A DNA stretch of 29,649 bases, from assembly GCA_030267965.1 (NCBI GenBank), contig BRYA01000539.1, positions 1 to 29,649 of the forward strand. The letters run 5' to 3'. The translations under genes were made by a program, and so were the position numbers. Shown here piece by piece: positions 8,698-20,600 of the stretch. Each line of letters opens with the position of its first letter. Within the stretch, counting starts at the first letter, position 1. The notes beneath the pieces are model-generated. The model saw nothing but the letters and a program-made list of their open reading frames with translations. It was not told the DNA's origin and did not search any database. This stretch comes from Triparma columacea. Its lineage: Eukaryota; Sar; Bolidophyceae; Parmales; Triparmaceae.

Positions 8698-11600
8698 ATG
8701 TCGCCTCCTCCTATTGAATTGTTGGAGACCGCCAACTCTGTAAGGCACCCCAACTTTTTCTCGTGGCTTCAAACCTTCAATGCATCGAATGCTCAGGTGA
8801 CCCGAGCTCCCGAGCCACCTCCAACCTCTCCTCTCTCTCCTCTTCCGCTTTTGGTGCCATTCAACGGGGCCGGAACGATTGCCGTACCTCCAAAGATGTC
8901 GAACTCCACCAATTCTGAGTCGGAACTTGAGATTGACCTTGCTGTTGAGTTGTATCACAAGCTAATCGATACGCTGAAGGCACAGGGAGGTTACATGGAG
9001 GACCTTCCGGCTCTCCTGCTGTCTACGCCACCCCTCTGTCTCCCGAACCCCCCCCCGCCCCCGCACGCTCCGAGTATCACCGGCCGCCTTCTCTCTGTGA
9101 TGTCCTCCTGCCCTCAGACTCATGCAAGCCTGGCTTGTAGGGCAGCCGTGAGCATCAGGAGTGGTACGACCGAAGGGATCATGTCGACAGTTCGCGTCAT
9201 GCTATCCTCAACCACTCCCTCTCCGCCGCTCCTTTCCCCTCTCCCATCTCTCCCCCCCCCTTCTCCTGATGGAACGATAGGTGAGAATGAGAATCCAAAC
9301 GAGACAAGGCGTGGAATCCGACTCGGTCCAGTCCGACCCCGCGCTAACCCAATTCCCCCATCCATCGCTTATCACCTACCGTTCATTGCCGCGCATGCTC
9401 CTCGCAGCACTCTCTCCTTTCATAATTGAGCTATCTGAAACTGAATCGCCAATCCCGCCGGCATCGACCCCCCCCTCTGTTCCTGGACACCACGGCGAGG
9501 GCGCCTTGATGGCTTGGGGCAAGGGAGACCACGGAAAATTAGGTCTAGGACACACGCAGTCTATTCACGTACCGACCTTCCTCTCTGAGCAAAAGAGCGG
9601 CGCTCACAAATTCAGCAAAATATCGTCCCTGAGCACCCACTCCTTGGCCGTTGACGCGGAGGGTGGAGTTTGGAGTTGGGGCAACGGCGACAAGTTTCGT
9701 CTCGGCCACGGCCACTGCAAGCGCGTTTGCATACCCAAACGCGTCGACGGATTACTGAAGGTGCAAGTCATCGATGTCGCTTGTGGACTAGCGCATTCAC
9801 TTGCCCTTTCCGATAGGGGGGAAATTTGGGCCTGGGGAAATGGAGGAAACGGAAGACTAGGACTAGGGGACATGCAAGACCGACCCAAGCCCACCCTTGT
9901 AAAGACCTCGGACCACGACTCGCACAACACGCTCGTAAGGAGGGTCGCAGCGGGAGCTTTTCACAGTGTCGCAGTCCTAGAGGACGGCAGGTGCTACAGT
10001 TGGGGGAAGGGTACAAACGGGCAGCTAGGAAATGGAAAGCACGAAGACTATCTCGTCCCGCAGCAGGTCGACATCGAGGACTGGGTGGTTTCTGCAGCTG
10101 GAGGCTGGGAGCACACAATTTTCCTCTGCGGGAACGGCGGCGTTTACACCACAGGCTGCGGTTACAAGGACTCTCGAAGAGGAGAACCTCCCGCGGTTCT
10201 CGGCACGGGGGCCGTCGGCCCTTGTTTCAAACCCGCAAAGGTGGACATTCATGATTCTGAGGATGGTTCTGGCTCGAGGTGAGAGGGGAGGACAAATATG
10301 AGAGTGGAACAAGGAGGCGTGTTGCGACGACTGGATGGAGACAAGCTTCTTGCTACCCTCTCGCAGGTTGCACCATTCTAATTACTAACACACTCTTCCT
10401 GCTACTCGCTTTGCTCGTCACAGCGTCGTAATTACGCAAGTCTGCTGCGGCTGGGACCACTGCGTTGTCGTGGGCGAGGAGGGCAGCGTGTGGACCTGGG
10501 GGAGTGGTAGCAATGGAAAACTAGGCCACGGTGGGGACGAAAATTGCGGCAAACCAATGAAGATAAGGTGAGAATGGACGATGGACCTAATCGCAAACCA
10601 CCATACCCAATATTTCATTCCTCAACACATATACCAACAAACGTAACCGCAACCCCCCATTCCACGCTGTGCTTTGCTCATCGCAGCCACTTCTCCAACT
10701 TGGGGATAAAAGTGTCCTTCGCAGAGGCAGGGTGCGAGCACACAGCCGCCGTTGACAGAGATGGCGGGCTTTGGACTTGGGGCCAAGGAGACTCGGGAAG
10801 GCTTGGACATGGTGATGGTGGAGCTGGAGAGTCTCTCCCCAAGAAGGTTGAGATGGAGGAAGCCAAGGTGAGAACGGAATTAGAGTGAAAGAGTCCTGAA
10901 CTTTGCCTCGAAGCATGTGAATATGACCATCCTTACCCTTCATGGAAACCCTCTCTGCGACTCGCTTTGCTCGTCGTAGGTGGTGGGACTAGCTGTAGGG
11001 GATAAATACAACATAATCATAGTTGATTTCTCTACAGTCCCCTCGCTCAACCAGGAAAAAGTAGATGTGGATGTATGCCAGCAACCGACCGGCGTTAAGA
11101 AGCCATCGGAAGAAATGACCATGTCCTGGGTTCGCGATCGTTGGACTCGTCCCATGCTCCTCAAAGGAAGTGGCCTGGGCCTCCCGCTCCCAAGAGTTAA
11201 TGCCGCCGTCGCTATCTTAGGCGAGCTAGAAAGGCTAGGACAGGTCTTCCTCGAAAACACCGTGATAGAGACCGAGGTCGATGTGCAGTGTGACACTCCA
11301 CCGCCTAAACTCCCCGCCCTGAATGCAACTCCAAATCCTGTTCTTACAATGGAGAACAACGTCGTTTTAACCACCGGTGGCTATGGAGACACTTACAAAT
11401 ACTCAAAATTCTCAGATGAACAGCTGACCGAGCTTGCTGTCTTTGGAAGGAATGAAGGCGAGCACATTGTATGCTCTGGAACGAGAGTTCCTTTTGTTGC
11501 CGATGCCAGTTCGAGGTCCTTCAACATTCTCTTAAGCCTTGTCTGTGACGTCTTGCGGGGGGATGTCTTTGGCGAGGCCGAAGCGGTTGCGGACAACCAT

Positions 11601-14600
11601 CGCGGTGTCGGTGAAACACAACCTGTCACCGCAAAGAGCAGTAGGGCCGCTTCGAAATACGAAGACGACGACAAGGAAACATTGCAACGCTCGCTGTTGA
11701 CCGCATCTCCGGCTCCAGCATTAGATTCTCCCACCACTTTTACGATGAGCCCTCCTTTGACCGGTGTCCCAACCGATCTTGATCCAGTAGGTTTCGGCGA
11801 AGAGAGCGCGGATAGCGTGAGTCTGATGGAACTCAGCAATTACGTTCTCCCAAAGAGCGTCGTCCCTCAAAGCAACAGGGAGAGCACAGCTTTTATGTCA
11901 AACGCTTCATCCATGGACAGGAAGCTGCGGGCGGAGAGGAGGGAGAGATGTCATGAGGGCTTCAAGGGAAACATTCTCGAGTATGCACTGGGATTCAACT
12001 CCGAGGACACCGGGGAGGCGAATTCGGTCTTCAGAAGAGGGCTGGAAGAATGCGATAAGGATTCTGGTGGGTTTTGGGGTGCACTGAGAAAATACTTAGA
12101 GGAAGGGGATGCTGGGGTATTCACAAATTCCTGGTTGAAGGGCCTAGCAAAATTGCCTTTAATACCAAAGCCTAACGCCCCACCTGCGGTTCCAGGCTCT
12201 GTACCAGAGTTGGACGAAGTAATGCTATCTAACTGCATCCCCTCAGTCCCCGAACTACCTAAGGCCCTCGCGAAATGGTCCACGCTGTCCTCCGTCTTGA
12301 CTTTGATGAGAGTAAACTTGCGCCATCTGCTTTCTCATATTCATTCAAGGAAACGACTGATGGATGACGCTAGGAGGGAACTTATCAGGCGGAGGGGGGA
12401 CTTCGAGTTGGAACTGACATTCGACTCCACCAAGGTTGGCGAAGGGGATGGAGGAGGTAAGGGCAATCAGGACGATTTAAACGCCACATTTGCTCCTGCT
12501 GCTGCCAAGGGCGGGGGAGGAGACGAGGGCAACACGCTCATAGACCAAAACGACGAGAGTTTGCAGTTGGCCATCCTGAACTCTCTGAACAACACAGCAA
12601 AAAAAGAGATGGAAGATAGAGAGGCAGAGGACAGCATCGGGCACGCGTCCTGCATAGGATTCGTACCTCGTCCGAAGAATGACTCCTCAAGCATCAGAAA
12701 AATGCTTGAGGAGATCCACGTCACTCTCAGGTGGTTTATGCTTGTCGATGGAAACGATGGAAGGCAAGGCAAAGGTGCTCCAAGTGTCAGCGATTTGCTT
12801 GGTCTGAGTATCGACAAGGACGCCAAAGCCACAGCACAGAAACCAGAAACTGACGCAGCACTTGCCATTTCAATTCTGAGGCAGCAGGTCCTTGACGTGA
12901 TCACTGAGGGTTTTGTTCTCTTCTACCCCACAGTTTGGCATAGAATTTTGCTCCTTCGTGAGCTCATGAACTCCCCCCACTTTGTTGCTTCAACAAATTA
13001 CTACCAGGGAGGCGACAGGAGAGTCTTTCACCCCGAGCTCCGCAGATGCTTAGCTCGCAACCTGTGCAAGGCCGAGTACATTCACGGGATGATAGATGCG
13101 GCATGGAGAAGAAAAGTGCCAGCGAGAGAGAACCTCAGGGAGCAAATCGGTGGAATTTCAGACGAGCAGCGAGAAGAAAGGCAAGAATGGAAACTCCATG
13201 TTGTCGAGGGAGTGAACTTGAAGGAGATTTGCTTCAATGAGGACTCGGACGACGTCATTGGGGCGTGGGGAACGGAAGAGATAAAGAGTATCGTTTCAAA
13301 GCTTCTAATCAGCTGCGTAATGGAAGCAGAAGGAAGGGTCGAAAGGGTAAAGAGTGGGGGCTGGAACGAGGGAGACGAAAGCGCTGATTTGATCTTGATC
13401 AAGAGTATCCATGAGCATATCGTGAAGCTTGTCGTCAAGAAGGAGGAAAGGGATGGGGAGGGCAACGAAGAAGAACCACTAGAGAATGCCATCGAGAATG
13501 TACTACTCAAGCACGCCACAGAAATGATAAATAGCGCCAAGGTCACGGTCGAGCGCATCAGGAATAGGCTCGAGGAAGGAAACTGGAGGGAAATGGGAGA
13601 GGCAATGGAGGGAAGCTACCTCGCCAAGGTCCTGGATAAGTTCTGCTGGGACGTCGTTAAACTGACGAGCGGGGGTAGGGGACGAGAGGGCCGCGGAGAG
13701 CTGCACGTCTCTCTCATCCCAGGGACCCTCAATCTCATAAAGTACGTCGACGACCTTAACTCGACAGCCTCCGAGATGTCCGGCAACGACGAGGAGTTCG
13801 AACTTCGCTGGGGTTGGAGCGTACGACTTGAAAAAGCACTGGTCAGGCTTGGGGCTGAGCTTGCTTGCGACATGGTCGATGGGGTTGGAGGTGCCGAAGA
13901 GCAGATGGAGAAGGATTGGAGGGGATGGCTTGACGGAAGTGTGCTCTTTTCTCACGGCTGGAAGAATTGGAATTCATCTTTTGGAAGGCGCGGCACAGCC
14001 ATCAAGGACATAGAACGGCTCAAAGATACCGTTGAGGCCTGGAGAGACGCGAGCAAGGGGAGTTTCCTTGTCGAAGAGGACCTAGAGTGGGGACTGGGTC
14101 AGGGGAAGGTCCCCGAGGAGCTATATTTGAGTGACAGTGTGGCCCTTACGCCGAATCTCACCAGGCCCAGCTCTAGGGGCAGTCTAGAACAAGGGATGGA
14201 GCCTGGAAGGATCAGCCCAGGGGTAAGAGGCAACCTTCTCCCCTCCTTGTCAATCCCCGGCGAGGGCGAGCTTGAATCCAAGGTCTTCTTGGAGGAGCTC
14301 ATCAACGGCACAGGAAGTGGAAGAGAGATGGACATTTGGTGCAAAGAGAAGATACCTAAACTGGGAGAGGGAGTTGCAAAGGACGACGAGACTGACGGGA
14401 CACTGAAAAATGTCATGGCGATTCTAGAACCGGCCCGGAGAACGCTTCTGTCTATCTTGATAAAGAGCAATCCCGCGTTATTGCAAGCGACGTTGACCAA
14501 GGCTAGGTTGAAACCTTGGGTGAGTGATGACGTCCACGAGAGCATGCTTTCTCCTGGTAGTCACACTTCAGCAAGCAGAGGAGCGGGCAGCTTTGAGGTG

Positions 14601-17600
14601 TTCAGTTGGACGTCCTTGGTGTTTGGAGCGTGGGCTACCGCCGAGAGCGTAATTTTCAACATTTCATGTGTTCTCATGTGCGAGTGCGACAGTTTGGCTG
14701 AGGCTATGGTGAAATCGAAGCAGACTTGCGAGAGAATGGTGCACAACGCAACTTGTTTGATGAAGGGGGAGAGGCTCGTCCCTGTCGACCTCAAGGGCGA
14801 CAAGCTTACGATGGAGAGGCCGGGGGAGTCGAAGAGGAGCGACAGAGTAAGAGAGGAGTGGGGCAAGAGCAGTGCGAACAAGAGGTTAAGGAGGTGGGTG
14901 AGGCACCATCCTAGGTGCAACTGGACTCTCCTTCAGGCCTTGTCCAAGGCAATGTTCGAGCTCGGTTTGGGCGGCGGGGGAATCTTGAGACGAGAGGAAG
15001 GAGGAATCAACGAGGAGGGCAGTATCGAGAGCTCCTTAGGGAGCATGCACCACCACGTCATCGCCACAGCTCAGGGAGGGAAGAAACAAAATCAGCTGCA
15101 GCTCAAGGAGCTCGTTGCGTTCTTGGTAGGAGGCAAGGGGAGCAGCGGCCACAATTTTGACGACATCGTTGAAGTCCTGAGAGTCAGAGAGTGCGCTGCC
15201 GTCGTCCGTAGCGTTGCCCTAGATGTGATGAGGGCAATACTGAGAAAGGTGAAGTTCGACGAGCCCATTGAGGAGGGAGTCAAGATTATTGCCGAAAGGT
15301 TGACGAAGGTGAACAAGGAGGGAAGTATTAAGCACCCCGTGGACACCCTTGGAGGAGCCGGTGACGGATTGATGAAGGTCCTGAGAAGCTGGAGGAAGCT
15401 CCTCCTCACCATGTGGGGATTGGGAGGGGCGAGTACACTGGGAGAAATGAAATTCGTACCTGGAAACACGATGCTCTCTCAGATCGTACTCAGCACGCAA
15501 GAGTCTGGTTACGAGTGGCGCTACAACGTCTTCGACACCATTCGCGATGGTGGAGTTGTCGAGGTTCTAGCCAAGGCGCTGAGAACGGAGGTGGACAGGG
15601 AGAGAAGAGATGTTGCACTCAGGGCTTTTGAGAACTTGTCAATGCAGTTGGCCAAGGGGGAAAAGGGAAGAAACCAAAACATGGACTTATTCGACGACGT
15701 GGGGAGTTTCACAAGCTTGAGCAGGAACAACTCTGAGAGCTCTCTCAACTCTATGGTCGGCGGTGGAATGGTTGACAGCTGCACCACGAGCATCGAGGCC
15801 ATACTCAACGCTCTGGTCTCTGAAATGAACGAAACCGTTATTCGGCTCGAGACGTATGGCAGTAGGCGTGTCATTTACTCCAAGGCGTGCGCAGAATCCA
15901 GCAGCAAAGACATCGTTGGAGAGAAAAGTGCAAGGTGGGGCCGAAAGGGAGGTGTGAAATTGGGCGAGCGCAAGGTTGTAGGGTGCGGTGGCGGAGGCAA
16001 AGTGGAGGAATGCGCGAGAGGCATGGGAGTTAGTGTTTGGTTGGAAATCGCGGAGGACGGGTTCCAAAGCCTGGACAAGCTGTCAGGAGAGAGAGTAGAG
16101 GAAAAGAAGGAGGAGGATTTCCCTTGGCTCAAAAAGGGCAGGGGTAAGGACCTAATGCAGGTCCCCCTGGTATGGGGGAAGGTCAGGGGAGGGGACGAGG
16201 GACGGGACAAGGAGGACCAAGGAAGCGGTAGCAGTGATGTCAGCAGCAAGGGAGATTTCGTGAAGAGCAGCGAGTTCATGCAGTCCCATTACCCCGTCGT
16301 TAGCGTTGTCAAGGACAGCAAGGGTGTATGGAGGGTCGAATACCAGTTGTACGACAGCAGGGAGGACCTCTTCAGGGTATGCAGGGGAGCAGAAATTAAG
16401 GCCGATAAAGGCAGGAGAGTGCACATTACCTGCGTCTGCGAAGTCGAGGGGGAGGATGAGGACAGGAAGGCGAAGATGGGCGTCTTTTACGACGGAGCAG
16501 AAGGAGGGGAAGACCTTGATATAGCAGATTTGGCATTTGAGGGCAATAGCGACAGCGAGGATGGCACGGAGGAGTGGGTTCCTGTGACTGCCTTCAGCCT
16601 GCTCTCTGTCATGATGCACAAACAATCTCCTTCACCCGCCGTTAGGCAAGCGCTCAAGATGTCAGGTCCCCGATCTCTGAACGACAAGGAGATCGCAGAT
16701 GCAGACGAGCACTTTTTTAGGCTGGTCAGCCTTCTCCTTGCAGTTTGTAAGACAAGTGTGTGCTTCATGACAACAGTCATCAACGCCTCCTCAAGATACG
16801 CCCCTCTTCTCCTCAGGAGCTTGGCTATCACTGGTGCGGGATGCCGAAGGGCGAGTATTAGGCTGCTGGAGATTGTATTGGTGGCGGGGAACGTGAGCTT
16901 GACGAGCATCGAGAGGGAGAGGTTGTTAATGGGGGGTGAACTGGAAACGAGCGTAAACTCCGGAATGCAAGACACGGATGCGAGCATGAACAATGAGGTC
17001 TTGGATCCTATCATGAAAACCCCTACTCGCGCCGGAATGTCGCCCATAACGAGTCCCTTGACCAGTCCAGCAGTTGGAAGCGGGGCCAAGGCCGTCACCC
17101 AGAGAAGAGAGGGACTCAAATCCATCTCCGAATACATTTGTCAACTCATCGGCCTGTCAGAGTGCGCGTTCGTGATCACAAAAGTCAGGGGTGAGACTTC
17201 GACTATGCTTAATGCTTTGAAGGGAGACGGCTGGAAGGAGTTCTCGGGTGCCGATGACGGGGAGGCGTGCAAGAGGCTTGTTTGTGCAGACATTAGTGGA
17301 ATTGGTTACGTACTGGCTGCCACTTTGGCACAAGATCTAGACCAGAGAACGTCAGCTAGAGAAGAGATGGACGAAAAGGACGAGAAGACCAAAAACTCTC
17401 CCAGAGCTTCCAAGAGTGAACCTAAAAAGTGGAAGAACAAGGCCGGAAGGAACGCTTCTTCTTTGGTCCGAGACTTGTCCTTGCTCACAAGGACCCTCTT
17501 GAGAGACGGCGGAGAAGGCTGGAAAAGCTCTATCACCAAGGTGCTTCGCTCAGGCCTCTACAAGATTTCCACCATCGTCGGAAAGGATATCAAGGACACC

Positions 17601-20600
17601 AGCGAGTTATGCCGCGTCATCGGACCCAGTCTCACTGCCTTCAATGTGCTAAACGGCTACGGAACTGGCCTGGAGGTGGGTTGCGGCGTATTTGTGGAAG
17701 AAGGAACAAAGATCTACGACCCTGAAGTCGCTGTCAGGGTTGCGTCTGGAACAAAGGAGGAGGAGGAAGATTTGATCAGCGTGACCGACAAGGTTTACAG
17801 GGCAACCATCGTTTGGATTGGAGGTGAGGAGGATGGGGAAGAAGAAGGAAAGCTCGTGGCCGTTTTGGAAGAGGACGACGAGGAGGGTGAGGAGGGAAGG
17901 GCCAATATGCCGAAACCGCTGGCGGTGGTCTTGAGGGGGAAGGAGGTTAGGGAAAAGCTTGATGGCTTCCACGAGGCATTCCATCAGTCTGGAGTTGCGA
18001 GGGGGAGCGTTGCTATTGGGATGGAAGACATCATTGGCAACATTGTTGACGCCGTTTGGAAGCTCATCGACTTGATGCCAAGCGTTCACCTGGGAGAGGG
18101 AGATCAGGGAAGCGAGGAAAACATCGATCTTCCCAGCCTTCGCGCAAGGTGTGATACGGTCCTTGTCGCAAGCAGGGTGAGGGCCAAGGGCATAAGGTGC
18201 CTAGGGATCATTATGGAGAATCCAAAGTATGCGACTGAATTCATAAGAAAGGGTATGTTGGGCGGTTTGGTAAAGCTGGCTAGCACCGACGTAGGGGTTA
18301 GTGCTCATCTGGCGCTCGGAGGGGACGCCGGAGGCAAACAAAGCCTACGCTCCGTGATGAACATCCTGACAAACCAGAGCCTCTCGACTTCTTCCACCCG
18401 AACCTTCTCTTCCTATCTCTGGGAACGTATGTTCCTCGTGAATCCAGTCCAGAGGATACTGGGAAGCTGCAAGGACGAAGCAAAGATGCGATTTAAGAGG
18501 TGGTACGACGGCAAGGTCAGAACGGTCGTCGGAAATAGTTTAGAAATCAAGCCCTTGGGGGGGAAGATTAGCAGGGAGAAGGGAAAGTGGTACGTCGAGG
18601 CCACATCTCACTTCCCGACGTTACAACTGAGCGGAATGACAGTCGGCGTGAAGCAGCCTACGAACTCCGGGATGTGGTACTACGAGGTCACTTTGGAGAG
18701 CGACGGACTTATGCAGATTGGCTGGTGCGGCGGAAAGTTCGAGTGCGATCCCTTGAGGGGACAGGGGGTTGGCGACCATATCAGATCCTGGGCTTTCGAC
18801 GGTCTACGAAAGAAGAAGTGGAACGTGACCTCTGAAATATACGGAAGGAGGTGGAGAGCTGGGGACGTGGTGGGGAGCATGCTCGATGTGGCAAGGAGGG
18901 AGATTAGGTTCTGGCTCAACGGCCAAGACATGGGCAAGGCCTTCACCAACGTTGTGATCACTGAGCGGGACGGGCTCGACGGGGAGGTCGAGGGGCTGCG
19001 TCCAGCCGCCAGCCTGAACACGGGACAAAAGGCATTCTTCAACTTTGGGCATGTGCCATTCAGCTTCCTGCCTGACCCAGCCACCTTCCTTCCAAGCGGC
19101 ATAGGGGGCGACGAGGTTGTTAGGGCAGTGGGTGAGGGCGTTCTCTACAGCGGTATTGGGAATGGAAAGGGTAGCAAGTTCTTGGGCGGCAGGGTTCACG
19201 CAAACCAGACCAAGAACATAGTCTTTGACCCCTCTGACATGTCGATAACTTCAAACATTGGGGTTATTGACCTTGGAAGTGTTGATATTGACAAATTCAG
19301 TGAGGAGGGTGGTGCAAATGTCATAAATGAAGTCTTTGTGAGTGGAGTAGACGTGGACTTGGAGGCCCTCGGCGCAGGAACAGACAAGAACCCCGACAAG
19401 ATAGACTTCAACGACGATGCTGCTGACGAACTCGTCGGGGAAGGGGGGGTAGACGAAGCGGCACCTAACGTTACAGCTGGAAACGAAGGCGAGGAAGACG
19501 GCAGGGACAGGAACGAGGGAGAGGATTATGGAGTCGATGTCCATGATGGTGTCGGCGATCAGCGGGACGCTGGAGATGAAGACGAGGAAGACCTCGAAGT
19601 ATTGGAACAGCAACGGCAGATGCTGATCGAAAATCTCATTGGCATGGGGTTCCCCTATGAGTGGGCAATCAGGGCAGCTGATAGTATGCAGCCCATGAAC
19701 GAGAGCCTGGCCATAGCATGGATTATTGAACGCATGGAACAGGAGGATGGCAAAATCGACGACGGGGACATAGGTGACGTCGGCGGCGGCGAAGAAGAAG
19801 GGGAGGGTGGTGGTAGTGAGGAGGAAGAGGAGGAAGAGGAAGAGGATGAGGAGGAGGAGGACGAGGAGGAGGAAGAGGAGGCGAGGGGTCAAGTGGGGGG
19901 GGGGGGTGAGAGGGATGGACGAGAGTACGAGGTGGGCGATGACGAGGCCGGAAGTTACCTCCAAAGTCTCGGATTCAGGGACATAACGAACGGTAGCGGA
20001 AACAACGACCTTGATCTTGGCCGGGAGGCCCTCATCTCATCTGTCTCATCGTTGGGATTGGGAATCCACGTCGACGAGGACGGTGCAGAGGACAAGGGGT
20101 GGAAAAAGGAGCACATTTACGACGAGAGCCTTTTTGATGGCGACGGCGAGGGCAATGGCGAGAATTGGGAGAGGGGCAGATTCAGCATGGTAAGGGACGG
20201 CGCTCTCAACGTTGGGGGGAGGCACTCGATCGAGCAGCTCTCGACCTTGATGCAAATAATTCATGGATGTACCGAGGACTCTTTCTCCGAGCTCTGCGTG
20301 GTCGTAGAGACAGTGCTGTCAATATTGTACGGCAGGACAGCGATGGCATCTCTCCTGTCGCACGTGCCTGGAGCTGTCGGGGAGCTTGAGGACAAAGGGA
20401 CAAAAGGGGGAGGAATCGTCGCGCTGGCTGGCTGGAGAATCGGAATGATGTCAGCCCCAGGCATAGGGGGAGGCGTCAAGGGAAACTGGGGACCGAGTGG
20501 CGCGCCAGCTATGCTTGACGCGAGGCAGAATTTTGGCGTAGCAGGAGTCGACAACAAGGGCTGGGAGAAGGAGGGCTTTGGAGTCCCAAGTATGGTTAAG

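Larger units (their letters stand above)
9505..10867 (+). other. RCC1 (RLD) seven-bladed propeller region
   Basis: Across four exons, seven RCC1-type repeats can be read, including LMAWGKGDHGKLGLGH, VWSWGNGDKFRLGHGH, IWAWGNGGNGRLGLGD, CYSWGKGTNGQLGNG, a degenerate VYTTGCGYKDS, VWTWGSGSNGKLGHGG and LWTWGQGDSGRLGHGD. Each is paired with a CG-x-x-H-x-x-x-x-x strand (CGLAHSLAL, CGWDHCVVV, AGCEHTAAV). Seven repeats fit a complete propeller. Such domains bind GTPases, chromatin or membranes depending on the family. Confidence 0.93.

Noticed and set aside
8430..8753. N-terminal extension of the ACBP gene to 8753
   Set aside because: The frame is open but low in domain signal. The ATG at 8429 is closer to the ACBP domain and leaves room for a promoter.
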